A DNA stretch of 64,000 nt, from the NCBI GenBank assembly GCA_963920635.1, contig OY987299.1:133979373-134043372 (forward strand), given 5' to 3'. This document shows positions 1 through 11,304 of this stretch, in pieces. Under the pieces are notes generated by a model that saw nothing but the letters and a program-made list of their open reading frames with translations, was not told the origin of the DNA and searched no databases. Both the position numbers and the translations under genes were made by a program. The DNA comes from Pseudeuparius sepicola. Lineage: Eukaryota > Arthropoda > Insecta > Coleoptera > Anthribidae. The stretch's first letter is position 1, and each line of letters opens with the position of its first letter.

Positions 1-94
1 TTCAAAGTTTAGTTCATTTAAAACCCAATTCGAATTCAATGGTCATTGTTAGGGCTGTTCGATCTCCGAATTTCAGTATCGGAAATCGATACTA

Positions 95-300
95 AAAAAA
101 TATCGATAAAATCAATAAATCGATCTTATCGATAAAATCGATCTTATCGATAAGATCGATTTTATCGATATAATCGATCTTATCGATAAAATCGATCATA
201 TTGATAAAATCGATCTTATAGATAAAATCGATCTTATCGATAAAATCGATCTTATCGATATAATTAATCTTATTGATAAAATCGATATAATCAATTTTAT
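95..300. repeat. ATCGAT-rich tandem repeat, first block
   Basis: Degenerate short-period tandem repeat made of ATCGATAAA and ATCGATCTT words that are largely self-complementary. TATCGATA occurs many times in it. The long antisense open frame across it (Ile/Asp-rich) is only a by-product of the repeat. Confidence 0.85.
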
Positions 301-414
301 TTAAGAAGCTAGACAAAAAAAGTTCGATCGGCTTTCTGCGGGCGCGGTCTGGACGCAATGGGTGCAGCAATTTCCTTTATTCCTATCAAAAGATAGATAT
401 AATTGGAAAGATCG

Positions 415-660
415 GTAAAATCAAAAATATCGATAAAATCGAAAAGATCGATAAAATCGAAAAGATCGATAAAATCGAAAAGATCGATAAAATCGAAAAG
501 ATCGATAAAATCGAAAAGATCGATAAAATCGAAAAGATCGATAAAATCGAAAAGATCGATAAAATCAGAAAGATCGAAAATATCGATAATATCGATATTT
601 CGATTTATCGAAATTGAATATCGAGTATCGATAAAATCGATAGTATCGATACTTTCGATT
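415..660. repeat. 18-bp tandem repeat, second ATCGAT block
   Basis: About eight near-perfect copies of an 18-bp unit (AAAATCGAAAAGATCGAT), followed by more irregular ATCGAT-containing sequence up to about 660. A Lys/Arg/Ser/Ile periodic open frame across it is a repeat artefact. Confidence 0.88.
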
Positions 661-1250
661 TTATCGATATTTTGTCTCAGGCCTAGTCATTGTTTACATC
701 TTCATTTTAATGAAATTAAGTGCATCGTTATTAATAAACGTACTTTTAAAAAAACATTCTGTACTTAAAAGGGAGACATACCTTTAAGATCCGCTAATTG
801 CGAAATACTTCCTCTCCATCTATTTCAGTCCTTTCGTGTTGGAAAAGGGGGCAAGAGCCAAGAGGAATAGTAAATTAATTGAAGGTAAAGTTGGGCAAAC
901 TTTTGTAATACCCTTAGAACTAAGGGCTCTGCTGGAGCAATTAAGAGATCGTTGTCGCGTTGTAGTTGAAATTGCGAATAAGTCCTAACATTGAGGCAAT
1001 GAATTACTATAGCTCGGACCATCTTTCTTCCTAGTAATGGCTTACTTATAGGCCGTCAGATAGTGACAGATTTAGGTGCCCCATTTTTGCATGCAAACAT
1101 TGAAGAGGGTTGAAAAGTACATCGATGTTGAGTAGAATCAAGGGAAATTTACGAGTGGCCCCTGGGGGTAACATATTATGGAAAATTCGATTTTCCTTAA
1201 CAGAAATAAAAGCTGGCTGTTGCCCATATTTTCACGCAAGCCTCCTTCAC
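661..1250. other. Gene-free stretch
   Basis: AT-rich sequence with short open frames only. No protein family, tRNA or repeat with clear ends was recognised. Confidence 0.5.
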
Positions 1251-1254
1251 TAAA

Positions 1255-1590
1255 TGAAAAAAAAACTTTTTTAAAAACAGAGATGAACTAAAACGAATAA
1301 AATAAAATAAGTCTAGGTTTTTGTTAAGATAATTAAATGCCAAATTGCGAAGTTTTTTTAAGTCAAAAAGCTTGTCGCGCGAAATGTTCATAAAAGTAGG
1401 TACCAATTAATTTTATTGGACAGTGATTGGTTGATAAGCAAGTACCTAGTAACTTGCCAAAGTATGTATTTTCTTTGCAATTCACGCGACAAGCTTTTTG
1501 ATTTACAAAAACTTGTCGCAATTTGGCACGAAAACCTACACTTATTTTATTTTATTCGTTTTAGTTCGTGGCTTAAAAAGCTTGTATTTA
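1255..1590. repeat. Inverted repeat around a short spacer
   Basis: The arms at about 1255-1390 and 1475-1580 are reverse complements. Both contain the word for AAAACGAATAAAATAAAATA and an AAGCTTGTCGCG motif. Part of the right arm recurs at 2185-2240 beyond the composite repeat at 1601-2172, so that repeat probably inserted into an older element of this type. Confidence 0.7.
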
Positions 1591-1600
1591 AAAAAGTTTT

Positions 1601-2172
1601 CTTGAAATCGGCATTAAAATGTCCCAAAATCGTCATTAAAAGCACAGAAATCGTACAATAATGTAGCCCATTATTGTACGATTTTTTCAATAAGTAGGAC
1701 TTGGCGAGATGTAAACATCAAACGTCAGACGCGGAGAAATCGCCCGTCAAAGGTGACCAAATATTCAAAACCCGGCCGATAAAGGCTCATTTAACTTTTC
1801 GTATACATTGCGAAATTGTTTCCTATAGAAGCGCAATCCTTCAGTATACATATTTTAGTAAATTTGAGTATCAATAGATTTGTTGTGTAGGCTGCACAAG
1901 AAGCAGCAGTTTGGTTTTTCTGTCAGAAGGTGCCGTACATCATTATACTTGTCCTAGGTAGAGCGATCGGTAAAGTCAAGCAACGCCGCGCGTAGTCGGT
2001 TCGTGGACGGGTGATCCATCATTATTATTTTCTTGCCTAATAAAACATTTTTTTTTTTTCCGATTTCAAAAAAAATATATAATATGTACCTCGGCCAGAG
2101 GCCTCAGCAACTAAACTCCACATGAGTCATAAAAAGTTGAACTTCAGTGCCTTGGTACATAAATAACTATTT
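1601..2172 (+). repeat. Composite interspersed repeat, copy 1 (5S-like segment)
   Basis: First of four copies in the window (also 4435-4880, 41331-41939, 41940-42548). It opens with CTTGAAATCGG and has the near-complementary CCGATTTCAA at about 2060, so the first ~470 bp is a terminal-inverted-repeat module. A second module follows, with partially self-complementary ends (CACTGAAGTTC... and GAACTTCAGTG). A small hairpin (CGTACAATAATG / CATTATTGTACG) lies at about 1653-1682. Positions 1965-2017 resemble the internal promoter region of 5S rRNA. Confidence 0.8.
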
Positions 2173-2239
2173 TTTATCTTCCATTTTTTTATTTTATTCG
2201 TTTTAGTACATGGCTTAAAATAAAAGCTTGTTTTTAAAA

Positions 2240-3075
2240 AGGTTTTTTTTTCCATTTAGTTTATTTTGTGATACATTTTCACTTTCTACTCTTCAAGCCC
2301 TTTCATTTGATACCCATATTAAGGGGGACGACAAGAAAATGTAATCCTCCATCTTGGAGCGGCGGCCATATTGAATTTAGTGTGATGTCACTAACTTTAT
2401 GGCTTTCTACTCTTCAAGTCCTTTCATTTGATACCCATACTAAGGGGGTTGACAAAAAATACATCATCTGCCATCTTGTGGCGACGGCCATTTTGAAAGT
2501 ATTACAATATTGAGTATTGCATAATATTGTATTGTCACCAGAACTGAAGGTGTATGCAAAATTTCAGCTCCATCGGATGTCAAGAAGTGGTTCTAATTCG
2601 ACCCACACATACTAACTGACAGGGCAAGTTAAATAAAAGGTTGTAATAAATAATAGAACCTGGCTTCGGAAAACCAAAGGCTTGAGTGTTACAAGATGCT
2701 AAAGGGCTGAAATTAGGGCGTAATTTTGTAAGAAAAAAATCGAGATTTTGACCGATTTTTCCAGACAAGCCCATCGAAAGTATGAAGATGCACATCGTCA
2801 CTAGCCCGAAAAACATAAAAAAACATATTATACATAATTAACATAGTATATTATATTATATATATTATATATACTTTTCAACCCTCTTCGAGGCTTTTAT
2901 GCGAAAATGGCGCACCTAAATCTGTCACTATCTGACGGTCTATTAGCTTCCGAAAATATCTAATAAGAATTAAAAAAAATTATACTTGTGAATCGGATGG
3001 ACTTTACTAGAAGAATACTTTTTTATTTCACCAGAAAATATTAAAACTAGGTAAATAAAGAAATTACTACGCATT
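2240..3075. other. Gene-free stretch with a short direct repeat
   Basis: A ~125-bp direct repeat is visible at about 2280-2380 and 2402-2500 (TTCTACTCTTCAAG, CCTTTCATTTGATACCCATA). A (TA)n tract lies near 2850-2875. No coding region is supported. Confidence 0.55.
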
Positions 3076-3078
3076 ATA

Positions 3079-4315
3079 CAGGGTGTCTACTTTTAAGTGT
3101 ATACAAATCGATAAAAAATGTATTTTGTGAGATATTTTCAAAAACCTTTTTTTGTTCGAAAGGTCTTCAAAAAACGCTTCTTTTGATGTTTTTACTTTTG
3201 TCAAAATGCAAATCCAGGGACGGCTACGATTTTTTTTATATCCCGATTTTCACAAAAACCATTTAGCGTTTTTTTATTTAAAATCTGACACAACAGCGTT
3301 AATCAGGACACCCCAAAACCCCCATATACTAAATTTGAACAAAAAATGTAGAGGGTGTTCGGTTCCACACCGTGTTAAAGTTGAGCAAAATAGGGACTTC
3401 AAAGGCACCTGGCGAGTCGAGCGTGCCATGGAATTATTTCAAAACAGTGGAAGAATTAACAGGACCACCCAAAGTATTGATGGAAGAAATTGCAAGAAGA
3501 AATGTACAGGATGTTTTTCTCTACAGCGCCTCAAATTTCCGATTTTTTTCGAATTTTATGCTGGTCAAGTTTGCCTTGGATTATTGAAACAATGTTACTA
3601 AATGTAAAATAAATTAAATTAAAAAATATATAAAGAGTCATTCAGTCATTTCCCTTGTGTTTACGAACAAGGAAGTTTTTGTTAGGTAATAATTTTAAAA
3701 AATCTGTCCAGACAGTTTAAATTCTTAATAAAAATATTCGCAAAAATCAGATCTGCCATGGAAATTATTAAAAAACAAGTCAATACAATAAATTTGACAG
3801 TTCTGTTAATCTTAATTTTTGGCCAACTTGACCAGCATAAAATTCTAAAAAATCTGAAATTTGAGACGCTATAGAGAAAAACATCCTGTATATTTCTTCT
3901 TGCAATTTCTTCCATCAACACTTTGGGTGGTCCTGTTAATTCTTCCACTGTTTTGAAATAATTCCATGGCACGCTTGACTCGCCAGGTGCCTTTGAAGTC
4001 CATATTTTGCTCAACTTTAACACGGTGTAGAACCGAACGCCCTCTATTTTTTGTTCAAATTTAGTATATGGGGGTTTTGGGGTGTCCTGATTAACGCTGC
4101 TGTGTCAGATTTTAAATAAAAAAATCGCTAAATGGTTTTTGTAAAAATAGGGGTATAAAAAAATCGTAGCCGTTCCTGGATTTGCATTTTGACAAAAGTA
4201 AAAACGTCAAAAGAAGCGTTTTTTGAAGACCTTTCGAACAAAAAAAAGGTTTTTGAAAATATCTCATAAAATACATTTTTTATCGATTTGTATGCACTTA
4301 AAAGTAGACACCCTG
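3079..4315. mobile_element. CAGGGTG-ended foldback element (TA-flanked)
   Basis: Begins CAGGGTGTCTACTTTTAAGT and ends with its complement CACCCTG, with TA on both sides. The arms (about 3079-3600 and 3825-4315) are highly similar inverted copies around a ~220-bp unrelated centre. The CAGGGTG ends and TA flanks fit a Tc1/mariner-type non-autonomous element. The open frames in the two arms are copies of each other and match no known protein. Confidence 0.82.
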
Positions 4316-4434
4316 TAGGTAATTATGCAACTAAATATACAGCCATGAATAACGGAATTATATCATAACCTGAAAATGATAACAAAATTTAATCATGGTT
4401 TCTTGCATTTTTCTGTTACCATACAATACTATTT

Positions 4435-4880
4435 CTTGAAATCGGCATTAAAATGTCCCAAAATCGTCATTAAAAGCACAGAAATCGTACAATAATGTAG
4501 CCCATTATTGTACGATTTTTTCAATATGTAGGCCTTGGCGAGATGTAAACATCAAACGCCAGACGCGGAGAAATCGCCCGTTAAAAGTGACCAAATATTC
4601 AAAACCCGGCCGATAAAGGCTCATTTAACTTTTCGAACACATTGCGAAATTGTTTCCTATAGAAGCGCAGTCCTTCAGTATACATATTTTAGTAAATTTG
4701 AAAATCAATAGATTTTTTGTATAGGCTGCACAAGAAGCAGCAGTTTGGTTTTTCTGTCAGAAGGTGCCGTACATCATTATACTTGTGGTTTATTTGCCTC
4801 GGCCAGAGGCCTCAGCAACTAAACTCCACATGAGTCATAAAAAGTTGAACTTCAGTGCCTTGGTACATAAATAACTATTT
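4435..4880 (+). repeat. Composite interspersed repeat, copy 2 (deleted)
   Basis: Same start (CTTGAAATCGG) and same end (GGTACATAAATAACTATT) as the copy at 1601-2172. The segment carrying the 5S-like region and the first internal terminal repeat is missing: sequence jumps from ATTATACTTG to TGGTTTATTTGCC near 4785. Confidence 0.8.
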
Positions 4881-5505
4881 TACTATTTTTCTAACAACTG
4901 CATCTTATTTACTTAAAGTAGATGGGAAAAAAGACTGCCAAGCACGCGGTTGGCTCCAGAATAGCTATTTAAGCAACTTTCTGTTATTAATATGGGCACC
5001 ACGAAGTGCAGACCAATATTTCTTGCGGATACAGCGTTTAATAAAAAGAAACGTCCTTTATGCAGCTTTTTACTGGTGTAATTGCTACGCGAAAGTTCTT
5101 TGGGCTCATGCCAAACTTTATAATGCACTACAGCCCGGTTAGTTTAGGCAAGTAATAATACTCCCGTTATTATTTGGCCTGCAGAGCCTGTAATTTGTAT
5201 TTAGGGGAGGTTGATGCATGGCTTTATAACATTATATGAATATACTTTACAGAATTTTATGGATTCATTATTTTCTTATATTCTATTCTGAGTTCACATA
5301 ATATTATGTATTTAATTAAATTAAAATACCTAATAATATTTTTATTATTATATAACAATATAATACTTTAATGCAGGGTGTAGCTACGGCATATGTTTTT
5401 AATAATTTTTTTCTTGAAGTAAGTGTCCAACAATAATTATTATTACCTGATCCTGATGCAATAAAAACTTATTCTTCACGATTTTTAATGCAAAATCTTT
5501 GTCGG
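4881..5505. other. Gene-free upstream region of the first peptide gene
   Basis: Very AT-rich. The stretch about 5415-5500 is repeated in inverted form at about 11228-11300 upstream of the related minus-strand gene. The duplicated unit therefore included at least ~150 bp of promoter-side DNA. Confidence 0.55.
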
Positions 5506-5511
5506 GACTTG

Positions 5512-5519
5512 ATATAAAT
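5512..5519 (+). promoter_or_regulatory. TATA box of peptide gene A1
   Basis: ATATAAATA lies about 75 nt upstream of the ATG at 5591. The matching element sits at a similar distance in the paralogues. Confidence 0.7.
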
Positions 5520-5590
5520 ATATCGGCAACATACTTGATTGTCATATTCAATCGTATCAACGCTTGAACACCACAGCCGTAACCTCCAAG

Positions 5591-5719
5591 ATGCTGAAGT
5601 ACTTCGCAGTCGCCGTCTACGCTGTTTTGGCCATCGCGTCAGCCATGGCTGACCCAGAGGCCAACCCGTCGGGCATCGGCTTGGGAGTTGTAGCTGCTCC
5701 AGGCGTCATCGTTGGTTGA
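5591..5719 (+). CDS. Short secreted peptide precursor, subfamily A, member 1
   Basis: 42 codons. Residues 1-20 form a signal peptide: Lys3, a hydrophobic core, and a small-residue end Ala-Met-Ala. Next come the dipeptides Asp-Pro, Glu-Ala, Asn-Pro, and then Ser-Gly-Ile-Gly-Leu-Gly and a hydrophobic tail ending Val-Ile-Val-Gly-stop. The acidic X-Pro/X-Ala steps are the kind trimmed by dipeptidyl aminopeptidases in cecropins and melittin (family knowledge). A terminal Gly is the usual substrate for C-terminal amidation. The mature peptide would be ~16 residues, uncharged and hydrophobic. This start is supported by the TATA box at 5512, the CCAAG-ATG context shared with paralogues, and AATAAA at 5741-5746. 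Nearly identical proteins lie at 11127- and 12518+. Function is unknown; antimicrobial, gland or cuticle secretion are guesses. Confidence 0.82.
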   Translation: MLKYFAVAVYAVLAIASAMADPEANPSGIGLGVVAAPGVIVG

Positions 5720-5740
5720 ACATAATAATTATTACAATTT

Positions 5741-5746
5741 AATAAA
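5741..5746 (+). terminator. Polyadenylation signal of gene A1
   Basis: AATAAA 21 nt after the stop. The same spacing is seen in the minus-strand paralogue (10978-10983). Confidence 0.65.
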
Positions 5747-6039
5747 AATGTTTTTGGTCCATTTCATAATGTACATCGTCTTTTGGCACTTCAAATAAAA
5801 TTGCATTAAAATTATTAACTGTGTATCAGTTTGGTGTCATACGTTCAAGCAGCTACAAGGTGATTATTATTTATTTTCGTAAAAACTTTAAAAGTTTTCG
5901 AATGAGAAATATAATTTTAAAAATAATTGTACAGGGTGGCTCACTATAAATTGACACCCTCCTTAACTTGTTAGTTTTTGAGGTTAGAAAAAAGTTTTTT
6001 ACAAAAGTTTTAGACACTAATAGAAAGTTTTTTGTGACG

Positions 6040-7353
6040 CTGTTGGACCTTATACAGTGTGTTTCGTAGCAGACATAACTTTTTTTTAATGGAACACCTT
6101 GTATATTTTTGGATTATTGAATTCTACCTATTTTTCCGATTCCAACGAAGTATATAATGATATATATGTTTTCTCCAACCTTGGGTCATAGCACAGACAT
6201 ATATAGCTTCGCAGCTATATATGTCTGTGGTCATAGGTTGCCATGGAAGACAAATGCCAAATTATAGAAATAATTATTGACAGTTTGCAAGTATATTCGC
6301 ACTTTGGAAAACAAAATTGGCTAAATGAGGAATTTTAAATAGTAGCATTGTTAATAAACTTCGTCAAATTTATTGTTCGAAATTTAATTTTTATTGAAAA
6401 CGGCAATAACATTTAGAAAAAGGATATACAGTGTGTCTAACGGCCTAACACTTTGAAATTTTGTACACCTAAGTAGCTTACCACGCTGAACAAATTTTCT
6501 TTATAACTTTTTTCAGCACCTCTAAAAATAGAGGCAGTTTACTCTTATCCTAATTTTCTCGTCATCGAGTAGAAGTAATGTTAACTTCTTTTATGCCAAT
6601 CTTATTTCAAGAACAAGCAGACTTTTTTTATCAAAAATGACTTTTTCTAGAAAAAGCAAATATAAGAAACTTTACAAGACTGCGGTGTGTCCCCAGATGG
6701 GGATCTGGGGACACACTGTATTTATATATATATTTTTTGTGCGGTTATTTAAAAAACACAATTTATTATGACAGGCCGGAAAATGTATAAACACTGAAAG
6801 GTAGAATTCGGGAAGAAATCTTTACATTAAATGCTAAACACAGCAATTTTATCGTTGACTCAATAAACAGAAAGTTAGTAGCAAATATCAGTAAATTCAT
6901 AGAGCAAGATGGAGGCCATGTGGAGCATTTTGTAATACGTATATCCCTTTTCTAAATGTTTTTGTCGTTTTCGATAAAAATTAAATTTTAAACAATAAAT
7001 CTAACGAAGTTGTGTTACCATTTAAAATTTCTCATTTCTCGCAATTCCCCTTCTTAATTTTTCTCTGAAATCTTAAAATAGCCCATTTTGTTTTCCACAG
7101 GGTGAATATACTTGCAAACTGTCAATAATTATTACTGTAATTTGGCATTTGTCTTCCATAGCAACCTATGACCCAAGGAGTAATCCCTCAAAAAAAAGCT
7201 CAGTTCTGAACGAACGGTTGGAGCGAACATATAACATAATAAACTTCGTTGGAATCAAAAAAATGCGTAGAATTCAATAATCCAAAAATATATAAGGTGT
7301 TCCATTTACAAAAATAAAAGTTATGTCTGCCACGGCTTTCTAGAACACACTGT

Positions 7354-7356
<3 letters not shown>
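6040..7356. mobile_element. Nested foldback element
   Basis: Inverted arms: GGAACACCTTGTATATTTTTGG near 6090 pairs with CCAAAAATATATAAGGTGTTCC near 7285. GGTTGCCATGGAAGACAAATG near 6237 pairs with CATTTGTCTTCCATAGCAACC near 7147. ACAGTGTGTTTC / GAACACACTGTA mark the outer ends. No intact coding sequence was seen. Confidence 0.7.
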
Positions 7357-7401
<45 letters not shown>

Positions 7402-7402
7402 C
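7353..7402. repeat. GATA microsatellite
   Basis: About twelve uninterrupted TAGA units. The matching short open frame (LSIYLSIYLS on the minus strand) is an artefact. Confidence 0.9.
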
Positions 7403-8010
7403 TGTTTATTTGACCCAATGACGTCAGAACCTATAGACAGGTTTGTTTTGATACACGCTTGACGCCCAACTAATCACAATCTAAGCGCTCCATTAAATTA
7501 TTCCGAAAATGTCGCGAGATTGTCAGAAATCGCCCCTTTTTGTCGAGCCGTAGCGAATTTATTTCGACTCTGGGCTCGGAGGCTGGCGTCGTTAGACCAT
7601 CCCTCGAGTCTCCAGGTGAGGTTCCGATGCTTCCGGCGCCCCCAAACAAGAAAAAACATGCGATATCTAAGTGTGATTCTGGAGGAACTATAACCGGGAA
7701 TCACCGGGTGTATAGTTGGTTGATGGTTGACTTTCTGTCTTTGTTTGTAGCATGTTTTTAGAGTATTATGGATATATTTAATCTTGGAGTCAAAATAAAG
7801 GGCATTTTAACAATGGGGCACCACGTCTATAGGTTTTGACGTCATTGATTTGACCACAAAATACAAAAATATGTGCAGCAAGTCAATTAAAATTTACACG
7901 TATTGGGAATGACAGAAAAGAATTTTCATAAGTATATACATTACTATACTCGCCCTCTCTACGTGCTTAATTAGGTACTATTAAAATACAAACAATTAAA
8001 AAAAACAAAC

Positions 8011-9266
8011 TTAAAGTTCACAATTTAAAAATTCTTGTACACTGTAAAAAATGTTATTTAAACATATATGTTTAATGATTAATTTAAACTCATTTTTATC
8101 GCATAGCCTGACTGAGCTAGGCAGACGGTTGTATAAATGAATATCTAGAGATTTTTTTGCGGATTTGGCCAGTCTGTATCGATGAGTCTGCAGCACATCT
8201 TTGTTTCGTGTTGGATATCCATGAATATCGGATTGTTTTCTGTATACATGCTTTTTGTCATGGATCTCCAACAACCTACGATATATAAAGAGCGCAGGGA
8301 GTGTCATGATTTGGAGAGCTCTGAAATGGGATCGACATGACTCTCTAGGACCAAGGTTTAGCAAGACTCTTATGGCACGCTTTTGCAAGCGAAAGGCCCT
8401 AACGGCATTAGATGAGTTCCCCCATAGGGTAATACCCATATTGCAATTTTGACTGAAAAAGCGCGAAATAGGCATTCCGCAAAATATCTCTATTCACTAA
8501 TGGACGAAGTTTCCTTATTTGATAAATTGTTGAACTTAAACTCCTGCACACACCTTCGACGTGCCTGGACCAACTCAACCTGTCGTCTATGTTGAAACCC
8601 AAAATGGCGACGCTGTTTCCACCAGCATTCGCACTACTAGATGATACAATTAACCTCTGCGTTTTCCGTTCGTTCATGAGCAATTTGTTTGCGGAAAACC
8701 AGGCTTTGGCGGTGGCGTCAATACTAGAACGAATTTCTTCTAGAATAGTAGACGAAGGGCCCGAGCAAATTAGAGTTGCATCATCAGCGAACAACTGTAC
8801 TTTGCAGGGCGAGACAAAGCCCGGAAAAACGGTTGAGTTTTCATTATTTATACTGACCGATTGGCGGCGGTTTTTAAAATATGAATTAAAAAGTGCTAGA
8901 GGTTGCCGACCCACGCCCAATAAGCTCAGTTTGTACATAAGCAAATCGTGGTCGACACAATCAAAGGCCTTGGCGAGGTCGCAGAGCGTCAAGAACACCC
9001 GCTCACCACCCTCAAGGCCAACCCCATTGGCTTTCATTAAAGAAGTGTGCTTCCTCAAGATATCCATATAACATGTCCCTCAATATAATTTCAAATATCT
9101 TACCGAAAATAGTGATTATAGAAATAGGGCGGTAATTTTCAATTAACTCCTTATCACCCTTCTTGAACAGCGGCAATACCCTCGAACATTTAAAAAATTC
9201 ATCTGCCGAAGCAAATACAGTCTTACTATTTAGATCGTAAAAATCCAATGCTGAAAATCTCCTCAA
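8011..9266 (-). pseudogene. Decayed LINE (non-LTR) reverse transcriptase fragment
   Basis: Read on the minus strand through three overlapping frames. 9266-9012 holds the fingers motif NYRPIS. 9067-8408 holds a DLAKAFDCVDHDLL-like motif and the catalytic FADD box (LFADDATL). 8475-8011 holds the start of the post-RT region. The frames need two shifts to join. The segment that normally carries the PQGS motif between the AFD and FADD motifs is missing, and both ORF ends are lost. This is a dead copy of a LINE of the jockey/CR1-like group; the exact clade is uncertain. It lies inside the foldback 5932-9469. Confidence 0.87.
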
Positions 9267-9469
9267 TTAGCCAATTGCCCCTTCGACTGTTTTCTCATCA
9301 ATAGGAAAAAAATTAAATTTAGGATACCCGGATTTAAGTACACGGTCAAGTATAAGGTCCAATAGCGTCACAAAAACTGTGTATTAGTATCTAGAACTTT
9401 TGTAAAAAAACTTTTTTCTAACCTCAAGAATAAGTTAACGGAGTGTTAATTTATAGTTGACCTACCATA

Positions 9470-10977
9470 TTGAAGGTATTATCACGATGTGTATTTTGTG
9501 ACATGGGGATCTCGGAAACTATACGAGATGCGAAGTATATATTTTTAGAGATAATCTGTAGTTTCTAAATTTATTACGAATAGGTTTATCCCTACCATTC
9601 TTAGAATGACACTGATATATTTTCTAAATATTTTTAAATACAAAAGCTTAAGAAAGACTATAAATCTAGAAGATGTAAAGAGATGTTAAGCTGTATTTCT
9701 TGTCCTAGCACAAAAAAATTCGTATGAATATAGGTCGCAAATCCTTTTGTTTTCAGAACGCGAGGGGACGGGCAGAATCGATATCTCAGCCAAGATATTT
9801 TTTGTATGCTTATCCGATTCTTATATTTACCTAGTGCTTCGTAGAAATCGTGCCAAATTTACGAGACAGCTTTTCCAATGACCACTTAAATCTATAAAAT
9901 GTTTATACACTTAAGCACATAATAAGATATCTTACAGTACCTTCATACATATTACTTATTATTTATTTTTTACAGGGAATACCTCAATATTTGCATTGCA
10001 TACGCCAAACTTCACCATTTGATAAATCTTTTCAAAATAAGAAAAACGTTCATAATCTTGAATACACAGGGTATTCTCGGAAACAATGCATTTCCCGAGC
10101 TATTTTAGACAACAAACTCGGATAGATCTTCAAAAAATAACCGCACTTTCTGGTATAAACTGTATCCTTTTAAGGTATACCTAATAAAAAAAGTTACAAG
10201 GCGTTAAAGTTTCAAAAAATATGTGGACTTTTATTGAATATTTACCAAACATAACGGCATGGGTTAGCATAAATCCTGGTAATATCGAACACCTTCAACA
10301 ACCAGTGGCGTAGAAGGGGGTAATTAGTAAAAAAAGAATCACCTTGTATAGTAATAAAATGTATTGATTTTTGTAGATTTTAATTGTAAACGAAAATGCC
10401 CTCTTGGCAATTTTTCGTATGTGTCATGGCTTCATGGCAAATTTTATTTTTTTGTATTATTTCGAGGTATTTCTGAAAAATTAACTAAACAATTTGCTAG
10501 ATAGGTAAAACCCAAAGTGGAAAAAAATGTGTTTCTTACTTTAAATAAAGTAACTTTTCCACCCATTCAAGGTTTTGCTTTTCGAGATAGAGGGCGTAAC
10601 ATTAATTTTATCTTTCCTAAATGTTTTAGGCCCTGTATTTTCAAAAGTGTAGCCTCTCCCTTAAATGTGAACCATCCTGTACATCAGTAGATATTTTTAT
10701 ATCCGAGACATTTAAAAATTTGGCAAGGATGAGCCTATTCATAATTAATCACAGTCAGTGTTTTTAGTCTTAGTCTAATGTCATAGAGAAAGTTAAGATG
10801 TTTCCAAATAAAACATTATTAAGTTAAAACTTGGACGAAACTAGACAGCCACCCTTTATTTGCTTGAAGGTATGTGAACTGGATCAAAATCACACAAATA
10901 CAATTAATAATTTTTATGAAAATTGTATTTATTGTGCCAAAAGACTAGATAGACATACGAAATCGGCCAAAAACATT
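9470..10977. other. Gene-free stretch with decayed repeat remnants
   Basis: Contains an ACAGGGTATTCTCGG start near 10064. The block about 10135-10320 (ATAACCGCACTTTCTGGTAT, GGTATACCTAATA, ACCAGTGGCGTAGAAG) is related to the foldback at 20835-21802. No coding region is supported. Confidence 0.5.
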
Positions 10978-10983
10978 TTTATT
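10978..10983 (-). terminator. Polyadenylation signal of gene A2
   Basis: AATAAA on the minus strand, 15 nt after the stop of the 11127- gene. Confidence 0.65.
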
Positions 10984-10998
10984 AAATTGTATTTTTTT

Positions 10999-11127
10999 TT
11001 AACCGACGATGACACCAGCTGGGCCAACAACTCCCAAGCCGATGCCAGATGGGTTGGCCTCTGGGTCAGCCATGGCTGACGCGATGGCGAGGACAGCGTA
11101 GACGGCGACTGCGAAGTACTTCAGCAT
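10999..11127 (-). CDS. Short secreted peptide precursor, subfamily A, member 2
   Basis: 42 codons on the minus strand. The signal peptide is identical to that of the gene at 5591, followed by the same Asp-Pro, Glu-Ala, Asn-Pro steps and Ser-Gly-Ile-Gly-Leu-Gly. The tail differs only at the Val-Gly-Pro-Ala segment and ends Val-Ile-Val-Gly-stop. The predicted product is a ~16-residue uncharged peptide whose last Gly could donate an amide. A minus-strand TATA box lies at 11196-11206 and AATAAA 15 nt past the stop. The duplication shared with the 5591 gene reaches upstream of the TATA box. The plus-strand frame at 10831-11079 that overlaps it is a shadow. Function unknown. Confidence 0.82.
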   Translation of the reverse strand: MLKYFAVAVYAVLAIASAMADPEANPSGIGLGVVGPAGVIVG

Positions 11128-11195
11128 CTTGGAGGTTACGGTTGTGGTGTTCAAGCGTTGATACGATTGGATATAACAACCATACCTGTCGCCGA

Positions 11196-11206
11196 TATAT
11201 TTATAT
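11196..11206 (-). promoter_or_regulatory. TATA box of gene A2
   Basis: CATATAAATATA on the minus strand, about 70 nt before the ATG, followed as in gene A1 by TATCGGCGACA and CAATCGTATCAACGCTTGAA. Confidence 0.7.
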
Positions 11207-11304
11207 GAAGGTTTAACAATAGATTTTGCATTAAAAATTGCGAAGAATGAGCTTTTATTGCATCAGGTAATAATAATTATTGTTGAAGACAGTTACTACA
11301 AAAA

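Larger units (their letters stand above)
5932..9469. mobile_element. Large composite foldback with CAGGGTGG end, nested inserts
   Basis: The left end (CAGGGTGGCTCACTATAAAT...) and the region 9390-9469 are inverted copies over ~80 bp. Both carry the complement of TTAGAAAAAAGTTTTTT. The right terminus is decayed (TAGTTGACCTACCATA where the complement of the left end would be expected). Inside lie a second foldback (6040-7356), a GATA microsatellite and a dead LINE fragment (8011-9266). Confidence 0.65.

Noticed and set aside
95..560. CRISPR-like array
   Set aside because: Repeats are adjacent with no unique spacers; this is a simple tandem repeat in eukaryotic DNA.
92..768. Two open frames of 92 and 121 codons with periodic Ile/Asp or Lys/Arg/Ser sequence
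   Set aside because: They simply translate the ATCGAT-rich tandem repeats. Period and codon composition follow the DNA repeat.
3152..4023. Mirror-image frames of 149 and 113 codons as genes
   Set aside because: Both are the same arm sequence of a foldback element read from opposite strands and match no family.
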